Below, one piece after another: positions 12,501-18,602 of a stretch of DNA of 64,000 nucleotides. The notes below the pieces were generated by a model, which saw nothing but the letters and a program-made list of their open reading frames with translations, made no database searches and had not been told where the DNA came from. Source of the stretch: Treponema sp. Marseille-Q3903 (lineage in GTDB: Bacteria > Spirochaetota > Spirochaetia > Treponematales > Treponemataceae); NCBI RefSeq assembly GCF_014334335.1, contig NZ_JACSEU010000001.1, positions 1,364,001 to 1,428,000 of the forward strand, written 5' to 3'. The translations under genes were made by a program, and so were the position numbers. How positions within the stretch are numbered: the first letter of the stretch is position 1; every line of letters starts with the position of its first letter.

Positions 12501-13431
12501 CCCATGCCAACCTATGGGCAATTTCTTTTGGAGCGTCAAGATTGCTTTCGTCATTTGTAAGCTGGTGATTCAAGTTGAAGTCATTTACCAAAATCGCTGC
12601 GGCTTCTTTTGCCATCAAGTCCTGCAAGTCGGAAACATCAGCTCCAGGTAAATGTTCAAGGTGTTGATTTCTTAATTCCTGTTCTGTATAGTCTGTTTTG
12701 AAAAACTCGTTGAATTGGTCGATTGTATTTATTTCAAAATAATTCCCCACTTCTTTTGCAGCTTCAAGTGCAAAGTCCATACCTTCTCTTAAATCTTCCG
12801 ACATATCATGTTCGGCTTCCGGTGAAATATGCTCTTCCAGATTTTGTATATCATTTACAATTTCTTTATTGTTTTCGTTTATTTGCTCTTGAACTGTATT
12901 TTCCAATGAGTGCATGGCAACAGCAAAATCTTTTGCCTGTTCGTTTGAAACATCAATCTTACTTCCATCGTTGGAAATGACTTCTTTAATGGCGGCAATC
13001 TTGCGGTCAAGTTCCGCTCTTTGTTTTACCATTGCCACAAGTTCATCTATTGTTATTTCTTCGAGCTTGTTTTCCACTTGCTCTGTTGGAATAATTTTGA
13101 GTGATTCCAAGAATGATGAATTCTTTATCAAGTTTTCATCAAGAACTTCTTCGTTTTTGCTCTGTTCCCTCGCATATTGAATTTGAGGGTCTTCTATAGC
13201 CTGTCTTTCTTCTTCGTAGGCAGATTCAATGAGACTAACAAATTCAATTGATTTTTCATTCTGGTAGGCATACCACATCTGCTGTCTTTTGGACCATCTA
13301 AAGCCAGCGTCTTTGATTTCTTCAATTTGGTCTTCGGTCAGTTTCTTTTCGTAGCGGATTTCAATTCCATTCATTCTGTTGTTTATTGTTACTGAAAAAT
13401 CGTTGTTCTTGTAATTTCTTAATTCTGCCAT
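3571..13431 (-). CDS. Giant polyvalent protein: zincin + N6-adenine-type methylase + SNF2 helicase
   Basis: This single frame encodes 3286 residues. Visible modules in order: an N-terminal small domain around residues 40-60 (AGFRWSKRQQMWYAYQNEK, a motif common at the start of mobile-element polyvalent proteins); a long acidic and coiled region; a zincin at 1215-1221 (HEYTHLW) with candidate Glu1268; an amino-methylase with motif I (VLEPSSGIGRFA, near 1580) and catalytic NPPY at 1656-1659; an SNF2-type helicase with Walker A DVGVGKT at 2286-2292, DEAH at 2443-2446, LLTATPF motif III and motif VI GRIWRQG at 2784-2790; then coiled coil about 2850-3100 and a small C-terminal domain. Methylase-helicase giants (DarB-like) are known from phages and conjugative elements as protection proteins that enter or act early in the recipient. 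It is second in the operon behind the ArdC-like gene. The ribosome site is weak. Confidence 0.88.
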   Translation of the reverse strand: MAELRNYKNNDFSVTINNRMNGIEIRYEKKLTEDQIEEIKDAGFRWSKRQQMWYAYQNEKSIEFVSLIESAYEEERQAIEDPQIQYAREQSKNEEVLDENLIKNSSFLESLKIIPTEQVENKLEEITIDELVAMVKQRAELDRKIAAIKEVISNDGSKIDVSNEQAKDFAVAMHSLENTVQEQINENNKEIVNDIQNLEEHISPEAEHDMSEDLREGMDFALEAAKEVGNYFEINTIDQFNEFFKTDYTEQELRNQHLEHLPGADVSDLQDLMAKEAAAILVNDFNLNHQLTNDESNLDAPKEIAHRLAWDIINGDYTNLEQAESEYFNQVETKIEVWNEEEKEINEEISSTPPTQNNEQNSVELEIEDLDIAKKLVPPMEYATMLDYATHGEEQEHYKERIKHIAHMGRKLRQNANGKSYNEETELHDKGFVHYYIGNSDWYISEIDDDNIGFGFAVLNGDTEMAEFGYINLDEITSLKIGGMIETKIDLYIDDTQSMEHAICKNYPELRFELLPESEWKFDLNEEMKNYDERLNNEQQKTALQENPAENENTQPSYSFYVQDSAEFEQFADFEPITNLTAQEALKEFEQHDGKNGSANIGVYIPSNFVLDTNGNGMYVLSTRDNGNEIYIDDTFLQADQATTRNDPLLIHAVNELVDTFQKAGYDIAVPKELEENNGKEQTEEVEQNKSLNFVLDKLSAAGIEVVQDKGEFNRILENEKVLQKMAVSLEHLKELAQKNEEIQNKKDELQKNVNRQLADICRNNIEKFHAHLDELKKENLLPYDKPFHLIDEGYYNRSLSVKLDSKENKISIYMHGNGIQESWNNVENCSIEKYKGYTLYSAFEKDLSVLLDEKLEEFYLKNLNSESLKAEQHEKALKNTVQSSKAFKNTFEPTVFEYESLHFIPVRNFKDNEEIKFVEENLSFKGAVLHKPANGQNYTHDNFYDAAKTVASIFYSVEKGCFCMPYQDSGIVSFNTETKNKEHFDKEVEEFREKNKDLLKGFVKLDFDLNKDTSLMSDIINALEEGESFLRENETLGAVRVRRGTENGIAAKGLTHIIHRRMNKLAEHDKASEEKALLETSAIMFCAINNIDKSPALKELNGSYGIFRNGIKTVVNKDERGFYVVTGFDVDETKMEAAETIAAVIANYRYAPEFLGIYAQVGAAYASMNILSLSTEKASDKQQFFIQDNQTYGFTHNGKIYLNPDIMTAEAAVHEYTHLWDAYTQRTNPELWEKGKEIFKHTNLWNEVKADPNYQDIADDDDLVLSECHTRICGKIAQQVLDRIAKENGEFTKDTVIDWDNETWDYLHKNFFINEKAFGYGKVNQHTLDRINFTDFISMPMKDLMNGRNISLVQAQFKKEEITASPVELEEILNVMDFNIEVQNDGTMKVYDTQRNEYLDNRQENDNPEDDLKFNSAEQIFDRMDIYINDHFIEDMKEQLEIGGVTLNGNESLKELCDYAKEQLEAGIHTVSKEEYDLAMGIVNPDTVIMPELYHEEIEQNTNLTPRDIRSQVKELLANHTDEEISANKEYLNLLSQYEGGGGLNEDGRTNAEVLNAFYTPRNIVNAVWQLADHYAPNAKTVLEPSSGIGRFAENRPQNEFTLRELDETSARIAKILHPEAEVIQGAFQAQFFDKTGRVYNQNTELIKYDLVIGNPPYGTYSNEWKGRGEGKNHNRIEEYFIEKGLDSLKDENSLLAFIVPSGWLRSGNDKIKELIASKGTLIDAYRLPNGAFDSTDVGTDIVLLKKETRGESDWDADLFGLEWREHLSYFNNDQFFKQHPEKILGVESTRSGRFGEENCVNLPEGVTLEDELAKIGEQLGVNYNAARSPVLSKPLKEQIYEKYIEADIEPVFSDKEGYARKIAQELASALETRRLADVGTIRSHLSLNNDRISFEEKKLVKEIFEENTGLKLPEFINEHDVFDKQMNQVVSEWANDSLKEEIKPSVTPGSSLQSEPVEQKKPVLTKSPVMTAEDFNKLYGKQFKEEDLPIWKATNWEGIIDRSKLSFEEDNQLHSNPNYVEVEPGKFTHKVLFESGDIAEKKVHYQNEINTETDSAKLELYKKNLAQLESVTPPLIPMERLHFGVNTTLAEEFEIEQINEEGKIEKINLQESFILWAAGHTLQSAYSDHSRYWRGGIDFATANISEEDFPPNVSWNDIVDYIDKKPVKADKVLGTWRKDEDEIKAEKAQHKKEADEKRMARSETADKLFDKYLHEGLSEKVREQVVAEYNRRFNSYIIPDYSKLPLFISGMSRTKGNEKFKLYDQQIKGVSFLSNKGNGLLAYDVGVGKTATGIVANVSQIQTGRSSRPLIVVPNAVYSKWLKDITELFPNIKVNDLYNLNKPSSAKFRNTENPHKLNIPECSISLVTYEGLKNITFTDSSCENELFDDFSKLLSEDMDGTAVENAKNADKIKGVIGAASQVKNDDFVFFEDCGWDNITVDEAHNFKNLWTVPKPKTKGQSNEFAGIPSGKPSARAVKLYAMTQLTQRQNEDRNVFLLTATPFTNSPLEVYSMLSYVGRKRLLDAGLYSLRDFCNEFAHTKLELGVNSKGEIDQKQVMKDWKELPALQKILTEFIDKVDGEELKEIIRPKKFTHVQQIEMSDLQKKMMEIDTIKMSKVKEGNTAAVITSMNAMRLALVAPALADEARYSEFEIKLPSMKDLVETSPKLKFVCDSIIELYKKNPEKGQFLYLPFGKEAHGMINDYLVEHGISKEAVEIINGEINNSTDKKYKVTSKFNDPNEKCKILIGGKNTSEGIDLNGNSFVMYNCSLGWNPSETIQAEGRIWRQGNMQGHTHCCYPVMNDSIDSVLYQKHDEKRRRINELWTYKDGDTLNIENINPEDLKFDLIKDPQKRAKMILEQGIEEKDSNGNIIFKFEGTNSIQNELNKIESRLKSYDEVYEKRKNLKDNLEETNIDIKRLEKSIDDYKSRDLEIPEWCKLDLKDKLKYRESYERQLETIAKKFNSWGIKSEEDLNNFVPSLNSKKHELESLLKTKKEELPKILERETLKMNEQKILLPPVEKQIESFTSDIQNNLRAMKEVEPEIRKERFEEMLSKKWEKGEITTEEKKNYSAAGYKAYYEWLDGELESLEPVVREAEQKAKVQAVVQEVADKITEIAKSSKEPVEVKIKVQQDTQGWLFNEEELQVQSVTEQKKVHQLITYDSDGNGFDEQPEYTTLSEAQNKGKALLKEWNLDESSAGYVVYNIDTKMIESKYGTFPVEQAFSNEVLKLNGYQLKDNVKESSVTDVEQQIKDKIVEQTGASKEWADQHLIISTPKPIKTGYSR

Positions 13432-13460
13432 ATTATTTGCTCTTGTTAGAAAGTCTTAAA

Positions 13461-13498
13461 ATTAAAAAACTGGACGGAAACCGAAATTTCCGCCCAGT
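13461..13498 (-). terminator. Rho-independent terminator or attenuator after the ArdC-like gene
   Basis: A 12-bp stem (arms 13469-13480 and 13487-13498, one G-U type mismatch) with a 6-nt loop is followed on the minus strand by a run of five T then a T-rich tail. It lies between the ArdC-like gene and the giant gene, so it would make the first gene the most abundant product, with the giant gene expressed by read-through. Confidence 0.75.
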
Positions 13499-13514
13499 AA
13501 AAAGTGAAAAGGAA

Positions 13515-14285
13515 TCAGCTTCTTTCAATTCCCTGTTCTTTTTTTTTCCCCTGTTCCTGTTTCTGCTGATGTTCCTGCTTTACTTCCGCATAAAGTTTCT
13601 GGTTGATTGCATTAGCCTTTGTATCAACCTTGAACATCAGCTCGCTATACTTGTCCACACCTTCTTTGCGGTCGGCAGGTTTTGAAAGCTGATTGTTGAG
13701 GACTTCAGTAAACTTTTCTATAAACGCTTTTGCAACTTTGGGACTTGCAGTTACGGTAGCGCCAGACTTGCAGGCTGCAATATAAGCGCCAAGATATTCT
13801 TCTGGTTCTGCAGATGTGATTTCGATTGTCTTGTCGAGTTTTCGTTCACCGTTTTTCTTTACCTTTTCTTCAACGGCTTTTGCGACAGCTTCTGGATTTG
13901 CAGTCTGTTCTGGAAAGAAGAACTGGCTTGTCCCTATTGTGTTTGTTTCTTTATCTTTTACATAATTGTAGAAGAAGCCTTTTTCGCCTTCCTTTACCTG
14001 TGTTCCGGCAGCATTTACAGTTTTGAAGGTTACTACAACATTTGATTTGTCGCCGTTTTCAACCTGCAATGGTAGAAGGTCCTTTGCGTTCAGACAGAAT
14101 CCAGTGTTGCCATTGTAAATAGCCTTTGCGTCAATCTTTCCTGTCTGGTCTGGCAAGAAAGGCGCTGTGCCGTTTTTAATACCGGCTTTGATTACTTTTG
14201 CATTGTGGGCTGGAACAAAATATCCGTTGAACTGCTTTTCGGATACATCGTTGTTGAAAGGTTTGTTGGAATTTAAGGAACTCAT
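13515..14285 (-). CDS. ArdC-N-like (ssDNA-binding/antirestriction-like) protein
   Basis: A 256-residue protein without signal peptide. Residues about 60-110 show an order of features like the ArdC N-terminal domain: a Y-x-G-N-x-G-F-x-L-N segment (IYNGNTGFCLNAKDLLPL), then TFKTVNAAGTQVKEGEKGFF, matching the family pattern TF-x-Q-x-x-x-x-G-x-x-V-x-x-G-E-x-G. ArdC proteins bind single-stranded DNA and block restriction of incoming DNA. The C-terminus is a Lys/Gln/Glu-rich tail. It is first in the operon, has a very strong AAGGAG site, a structured 5' leader and its own terminator, so it is probably made early and in quantity. The assignment is by pattern only; a DUF of unrelated fold remains possible. 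Confidence 0.5.
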   Translation of the reverse strand: MSSLNSNKPFNNDVSEKQFNGYFVPAHNAKVIKAGIKNGTAPFLPDQTGKIDAKAIYNGNTGFCLNAKDLLPLQVENGDKSNVVVTFKTVNAAGTQVKEGEKGFFYNYVKDKETNTIGTSQFFFPEQTANPEAVAKAVEEKVKKNGERKLDKTIEITSAEPEEYLGAYIAACKSGATVTASPKVAKAFIEKFTEVLNNQLSKPADRKEGVDKYSELMFKVDTKANAINQKLYAEVKQEHQQKQEQGKKKEQGIERS

Positions 14286-14463
14286 AATTGTTTCTCCTTA
14301 AAAAGTTAAATTTTCTTAAGGAGAAACAAGTCTCCTTAAAATTTAATGCACTTGTCCCATCAGACTAGGAGTTCCGACTGACAAGATATTCAAGGGCATT
14401 AAAGGTAGTTTCTAACAGAAACTGGTTACGCAAATGGAAACGGAATTTTTTATTTGTATAACT
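14286..14463 (-). promoter_or_regulatory. Structured 5' leader with an alternative ribosome-site hairpin
   Basis: Between the predicted transcription start (about 14463) and the ATG at 14285 the minus-strand RNA can fold extensively. Hairpin A pairs 14407-14412 with 14418-14423. Region B has outer arms 14345-14349/14396-14400 and inner arms 14351-14356/14380-14385. Region C contains an anti-Shine-Dalgarno stretch (14316-14326) that can pair either with the real ribosome site (14291-14301) or with an upstream decoy copy of it (14331-14339). This layout fits a translational on/off switch. I do not recognise a known riboswitch class. Confidence 0.55.
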
Positions 14464-14469
14464 AACAAT

Positions 14470-14498
14470 ATTATAATTGCATTTATTACATTATGCAA
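14470..14498 (-). promoter_or_regulatory. Sigma-70 type promoter of the polyvalent-protein operon
   Basis: On the minus strand TTGCAT (14493-14498) and TATAAT (14470-14475) are separated by exactly 17 nt. The predicted start is near 14463, leaving a leader of about 180 nt before the ArdC-like gene. Confidence 0.7.
14477..14498. promoter_or_regulatory. Candidate operator (TTGCAT-N10-ATGCAA)
   Basis: A perfect inverted repeat, TTGCAT at 14477-14482 and ATGCAA at 14493-14498, covers the -35 box and the spacer of the minus-strand promoter. A repressor bound here would block that promoter and could also affect the divergent one 26 bp away. The HTH-MazF-like protein at 15329 is the nearest candidate regulator. 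Confidence 0.45.
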
Positions 14499-14523
14499 TA
14501 GTAAGATTATATTTTTTACAATA

Positions 14524-14552
14524 TTGATAATTTGAGGTTTTACAATTATATT
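14524..14552 (+). promoter_or_regulatory. Divergent promoter giving a probably leaderless transcript
   Basis: TTGATA (14524-14529), 17 nt, TATATT (14547-14552). The ATG of the downstream gene begins exactly 7 nt after the -10 box, so transcription would start at or next to the start codon. The same geometry is seen at 26986-27021. Confidence 0.6.
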
Positions 14553-14558
14553 TTATGT

Positions 14559-15020
14559 ATGAGACACAATGTTTTGGTAAATGTGCCTATAAAAGATACA
14601 GTTTCATACACTCTCTTTGCACAGGGATTATTGTTAGATATTCCCAAAGACAACGAGCAAAAGGACAGTGTTGAATTTAAATTCCTTGGCGGAAGTGTAT
14701 TCGCACTTTTCTACACTTTCGCAAATTTCCGCAGGGCATACTTGGCAACTGAATGGCAGAATAAAGAAGACGGAGAACCTTTTTATTTGCCAGGAATTGA
14801 TGTTCCGCTATACGTTCTTTTTAAAGCAAAAGGAAGGAAAATTGACGAATTGAAACACGCTCTGCATATAATGACAAAAGAAGACCATTACGCTCCTTTC
14901 CGGCTTTCAATTGAATTTTGGAAGAAGCTGGCTGCACAGATAGAGTTTTACGGAAGCAACAAAGAGGATATTTTTTGGCTTTACAATAAATACGCAAAAA
15001 AAGGAAAGAAACTTGTATGA
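14559..15020 (+). CDS. Hypothetical protein, probably leaderless
   Basis: A protein of 153 residues if it starts at the ATG at 14559. A TTG nine codons upstream stays in frame but falls inside the promoter, so I prefer the ATG. No Shine-Dalgarno site is present at a useful distance. The protein is soluble and rich in aromatic residues (FALFYTFANFRRAYLATEW, DIFWLYNKYAKKGKKLV); I recognise no family. It is the first gene of the plus-strand block that runs away from the polyvalent-protein operon. Its stop overlaps the start of a 21-codon frame at 15017. Confidence 0.6.
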   Translation: MRHNVLVNVPIKDTVSYTLFAQGLLLDIPKDNEQKDSVEFKFLGGSVFALFYTFANFRRAYLATEWQNKEDGEPFYLPGIDVPLYVLFKAKGRKIDELKHALHIMTKEDHYAPFRLSIEFWKKLAAQIEFYGSNKEDIFWLYNKYAKKGKKLV

Positions 15021-15082
15021 ATGTTACGAAAGAATTGTTAGATGATTTCTCGGTAATTGGAATGTTTTTCAATCAAGGATAA
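15017..15082 (+). CDS. Possible 21-residue peptide overlapping the upstream stop
   Basis: The ATG overlaps the TGA of the preceding gene (ATGA arrangement), which favours translational coupling. The frame gives MNVTKELLDDFSVIGMFFNQ plus Gly. It may be a real short peptide or the remains of a longer gene broken by a stop. Confidence 0.25.
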   Translation: MNVTKELLDDFSVIGMFFNQG

Positions 15083-15095
15083 AATGACATAAATT

Positions 15096-15266
15096 GTGTA
15101 TTACGCAGATCTGATAAAAGAAATTATTTTTTTAGTTTTACAGGAAACTATAAATACTGGTTCAAGGACCTTTGCAACGATTTCGTGCCAACTTTTAGAG
15201 CCGATTAACTATATCTGGAAAGAAAGAGTAATCAATATATTGGAACAAAATCAAGTTGCCAAATAA
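15096..15266 (+). CDS. Possible 56-residue protein or gene remnant (GTG start)
   Basis: An open frame from GTG at 15096 to TAA at 15264-15266 gives a mixed helical peptide (DLIKEIIFLVLQETINTGSR ... LEPINYIWKERVINILEQNQ). Codon use is like the neighbours, but there is no clear ribosome site. Together with the 21-codon frame just upstream it could be the debris of one gene. No family recognised. Confidence 0.3.
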   Translation: MYYADLIKEIIFLVLQETINTGSRTFATISCQLLEPINYIWKERVINILEQNQVAK

Positions 15267-15328
15267 TATTTTTTACTTTATTATAAATGTATAAACTGTA
15301 ATTATGCAGATTATGAAGTATTAGGTTT

Positions 15329-16075
15329 ATGTTAAAGAGAATACCGGAGCGTATTACATACGCACAGAAAAAAATTATTGCGCTCATAGAAGACCGCAAA
15401 CTCCGCCAGTGGTGTATTGATAACGATCTTGAACACTCTGCAATTTACAGAATCGGTATCGGAGAACAAAACCCGACTTACAAAACAATCTCGCTTATGG
15501 TTCATCTTATTCCGCCTATAGAGTGGCTTTTTTATACAGACGAGAAATTACCCTACAAGCCGCAGCTTTTACCGCAATGGGATTCCTCAAAAAAAAGCAA
15601 GTTCATCAAATCACACAAATATGACTACAAGGAACTTGTAAAACGATATGGAATCAACGAACTTTCCGCCTACAATATGTGCGTAGCGTTCAGGGCGATG
15701 CCGGGTGTCGCTTTTATTCGCGAGTGCTGCAAGGATACAAATCCAATAGATTTTTTTATAGACGGAGAAGAGCCTGCCGAGCCTAAGAAATTTTCTCCAG
15801 ACCGTGGCGACATAATCAACATAAGCGGAAATATTGTTCTTGTTCTCTCAAAAAAGCAGGGGATTGAAAATACAAATTATATTACCTGCGTTCCCATTGT
15901 TGCAAAAACAAAAGACGGCATAGAGCTTTCCGACACAAAGACAAAAGGTTTTGCGGTTGCAAAAAATCTCACCACTTACCTTTTGTCTTCAAAATGCCAG
16001 GCGAATTATATTGAAACAGTTTCCAAAGAAATTATTGCAACTGTCTTGGAAGAAGCAAGAAATGTATTGAGATAA
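15329..16075 (+). CDS. HTH-like region fused to a MazF/PemK-like domain
   Basis: A 248-residue protein. Residues about 15-60 (LIEDRKLRQWCIDNDLEHSA, then a short turn and TYKTISLMVHLIPPIEWLFY) look like an Xre-type helix-turn-helix. Residues about 150-245 fit the MazF/PemK fold: DRGDI near the start, then VLVLSKKQG, CVPIVAKT, a Gly-x-Ala-x-x-x-N-L strand, and SKEIIATVLEEARNVL at the end. MazF proteins are ribosome-independent mRNA interferases, usually stand-alone and paired with an antitoxin; here the fold may be a dead or sensor module on a repressor. A candidate operator lies at 14477-14498 and no separate antitoxin gene is adjacent. The start follows an ATTAGGTTT leader that also precedes the transposase at 46036. 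Confidence 0.55.
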   Translation: MLKRIPERITYAQKKIIALIEDRKLRQWCIDNDLEHSAIYRIGIGEQNPTYKTISLMVHLIPPIEWLFYTDEKLPYKPQLLPQWDSSKKSKFIKSHKYDYKELVKRYGINELSAYNMCVAFRAMPGVAFIRECCKDTNPIDFFIDGEEPAEPKKFSPDRGDIINISGNIVLVLSKKQGIENTNYITCVPIVAKTKDGIELSDTKTKGFAVAKNLTTYLLSSKCQANYIETVSKEIIATVLEEARNVLR

Positions 16076-16098
16076 AATTTAGTAAGGAGATTTTTGTT

Positions 16099-16677
16099 AT
16101 GGGATTTCTAAGCGATTATACAAGTGCAAAATTTTTAGGTGCCTCAACTGACGATGCTATGAAGTATGCTGCTGTGAAAAGTTTTTTATCTTCAGACCAA
16201 CCTAATAACAATGCAACGCAAAACACAAATACAAATCATTATTACTATGATGACAAAAAAAAGCGTTCTGGTAAAAACGAGCAACAACAATTACCCAAAA
16301 AAACACAGCCTAAAGGTCCTGTATTACCCATTGTTGAAGAAGAATTGACGGAGCTTCAAAAACCTGTTGCATTTGATGACAAAAATCTTCCAATGGATTA
16401 TATGAAGACAGAAGCAAAAAAAGAATTTCAAAAAGGAAAAGGTATTTTTAATGAACGATGCATAATAAAAATGAACGAAATACAAAAAAAGTATCTTGAA
16501 AACTACATAAATGAATTATTACATTGCAATACTATTCAAGAAATTCAAAAAATTCACTTGTTATACATATATTCAGGTCTTAGTTACTTAGATTATTTCA
16601 CTTTATATACGAACAATATAAATCAGATAAAAATACACTTTCAACGTATTTTGACGATGAAGATAAATTATGTTTGA
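16099..16677 (+). CDS. Hypothetical protein with a low-complexity N-terminal half
   Basis: A 192-residue protein starting after a strong AAGGAG site, 23 bp behind the HTH-MazF-like gene. Residues about 30-75 are Asn/Gln/Lys/Pro-rich and probably disordered (NHYYYDDKKK). The C-terminal half is predicted helical (NERCIIKMNEIQKKYLENYI). No signal peptide. The short N-terminus (FLSDYTSAKFLGASTDDAMK) is the kind of sequence seen in small element-borne proteins, but I cannot assign a family. It converges on the trbL gene. Confidence 0.5.
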   Translation: MGFLSDYTSAKFLGASTDDAMKYAAVKSFLSSDQPNNNATQNTNTNHYYYDDKKKRSGKNEQQQLPKKTQPKGPVLPIVEEELTELQKPVAFDDKNLPMDYMKTEAKKEFQKGKGIFNERCIIKMNEIQKKYLENYINELLHCNTIQEIQKIHLLYIYSGLSYLDYFTLYTNNINQIKIHFQRILTMKINYV

Positions 16678-16699
16678 AGGAAAAGATTTTTCCCTTCAA
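16674..16699. terminator. Hairpin between convergent genes, possible bidirectional terminator
   Basis: Arms TTGAAGG and CCTTCAA enclose an A-run and a T-run, at the junction of the plus-strand hypothetical gene and minus-strand trbL. No long T-run follows the stem on either side, so this is a weak call. Confidence 0.4.
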
Positions 16700-16709
16700 G
16701 TGATATAAC

Positions 16710-18587
16710 TTATTCAACTTGCCGAGTTCCGACATTAGGATCATCTGGCAGGTTGTTTTTCTTTGTTTCAGGTTTCGTATTCTGATTATTAAAATCAAAT
16801 TCAGCAGGATTAACAGTTGATATATAGTTTTTATCTGAATCAACAGAATCCCTTCCGGCACGATTAACATCTATATTGCTTTGTGGCATATTATAACCGC
16901 GTCCTTGCATAAGCGTTTGTTTTGGATTGAGAATTGCTCCAGAATAATGTGCCATAAATCTACCCGCACTTCCTGCAACTCCGCCATGTTTTTTATATTC
17001 GGCTTTCTGCATTTCTTTAACTTCTGAAGAAGCCTTGTGTCCTGCACTATTAAGTTTTTCTTTGATTTCTCCTCTGTTTTCACCGCTGCGTCTTTCTTTA
17101 TTCCAATCCATTTGCAATCGCTTTTGCTCTGATTTTGAAGAGCCATATCCATTATTCTTTCCCCACTCATCCCTTAGTTCTGCATTTTTCTTTTGTCTTG
17201 CGGCAGTAGAAGCACCAGACCTCTCGCTCCAATCATGAGCTTTCTTTTGAGCCAATGCTTTTAGAGGTGATAAAGCAGTTCCGGCAGTATTCTTTGCCAT
17301 CATTGCTCCTGTTCCAAGAGTTGCCGCTGCTTGCATAAGTTCACCCATAGAAAGTTGCGGTTGTCCAGTAAGAAATGTCATAGCTATTTTTGGTGCATTA
17401 CTTGTAAGAACAAATGATAGTAAAATTATAAAAATACCTTCTGCAAAAACAGGTAAACTCATGCTACCGCTAGAAGGTGAAATTTGTTGTGCTGCATATT
17501 TTAAGTTTAAGTTCAAAACAAACATCATACATATTGTAATTACAATAATTTTAATTACAAATCCAGTAAAAACATTGACAAGTTTCTTTGGAATTTCTTT
17601 TGTTCCGTCAAATAAATATAAAGGAACAAAGGCTGCTCCAAGTCCCTGAACAATAATATATTCCAATACGCACATTACATATTGGATAACACAAAATACC
17701 CCGGCCGCAATTAAACAAAATGCCAAGACATCAGCCATAATGCAATCGGCCAGATAATCAAAATCAAGATTAGTTATGGATATACCTTTCCTTTTTTGAA
17801 CTTTGTATTTAATTTCACCGTCATCATTAGGTTCTTCAACAACTTCCATTCTGGCCTTTTCTTTGATAATTTGACCACTTAAGAGAAAGATACGAAGAAT
17901 GGCCGCACCAGAAAGATAACTAGTTGCATTTGCAACTTCATTGCCGTTTTCGTCTTTGCTTTTTTTTGAAAGCCACATATTTACATCGGGTTTATCTACA
18001 ACATAGGCTTCTGTAATATTCGCACTTCGTTCGCCTTTTGTATTCCGCATTATCAATACTTCGTTCAATGCGTTCAATGTTTTCTGCCCATAAATAGTGT
18101 TTTCTTCTTTAGGTCTTGTTTTTTTATATGCTTCAACTTTTTTATTGGCAGCTTTAATTTCTTTGCTTGTAGAAAGAGGGTTCATTTCAATTTCAAGTTC
18201 TGCTTCCTCAAGGTCTTTCAAACCCTTTTCCCATTGTTTTTGAAATTCCAGTTCTTTTTCAATTCTGGATTTTAGACTTACGAAATTTTTAACAATAGTA
18301 GTTTTTCCTTCACCGGCATTAGTTCCAATGTTGTTTGCAATAGCGGAAATTGCATTTGTTCCCACAACGTAGAAATTCAAGAGCAAAACAAAAACAAACC
18401 ATTTTGAAAGCATACTCCACCAAGCGTCTCGCATAGTTATTCTTGAATTGATAAGCTTTACAGAAGTCCAGATTATTCCAAGCAATCCGAAGAAATTGCC
18501 ATAAGCAAGTGCAAACTTGAAGAAGTAGACCAATACACCTTGGAAATAATCTATCGCTTCGATTATTGGTGAGTCTATAAAATCCAT
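16710..18587 (-). CDS. trbL: TrbL/VirB6-like inner-membrane channel protein of the conjugation machine
   Basis: A 625-residue protein. The first 440 residues hold several hydrophobic segments (LVYFFKFALAYGNFFGLLGI, VFVLLLNFYVVGTNAISAIA, VLAFCLIAAGVFCVIQYVMC, IKIIVITICMMFVLNL). The rest is a hydrophilic tail rich in Gly, Ser, Lys and Asn. This build and the position directly after trbJ match TrbL/VirB6, the polytopic inner-membrane part of type IV secretion systems. A charged loop at about 75-200 is larger than usual. Start chosen at the ATG with AAGGAG upstream, 15 bp after the trbJ stop. Confidence 0.8.
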   Translation of the reverse strand: MDFIDSPIIEAIDYFQGVLVYFFKFALAYGNFFGLLGIIWTSVKLINSRITMRDAWWSMLSKWFVFVLLLNFYVVGTNAISAIANNIGTNAGEGKTTIVKNFVSLKSRIEKELEFQKQWEKGLKDLEEAELEIEMNPLSTSKEIKAANKKVEAYKKTRPKEENTIYGQKTLNALNEVLIMRNTKGERSANITEAYVVDKPDVNMWLSKKSKDENGNEVANATSYLSGAAILRIFLLSGQIIKEKARMEVVEEPNDDGEIKYKVQKRKGISITNLDFDYLADCIMADVLAFCLIAAGVFCVIQYVMCVLEYIIVQGLGAAFVPLYLFDGTKEIPKKLVNVFTGFVIKIIVITICMMFVLNLNLKYAAQQISPSSGSMSLPVFAEGIFIILLSFVLTSNAPKIAMTFLTGQPQLSMGELMQAAATLGTGAMMAKNTAGTALSPLKALAQKKAHDWSERSGASTAARQKKNAELRDEWGKNNGYGSSKSEQKRLQMDWNKERRSGENRGEIKEKLNSAGHKASSEVKEMQKAEYKKHGGVAGSAGRFMAHYSGAILNPKQTLMQGRGYNMPQSNIDVNRAGRDSVDSDKNYISTVNPAEFDFNNQNTKPETKKNNLPDDPNVGTRQVE

Positions 18588-18602
18588 AAAATAAACTCCT
18601 TG

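Noticed and set aside
12130-12651. Long antisense frame inside the giant polyvalent gene
   Set aside because: It is a hydrophobic Phe/Cys-rich translation of the opposite strand, has no ribosome site and lies within a well-supported gene.
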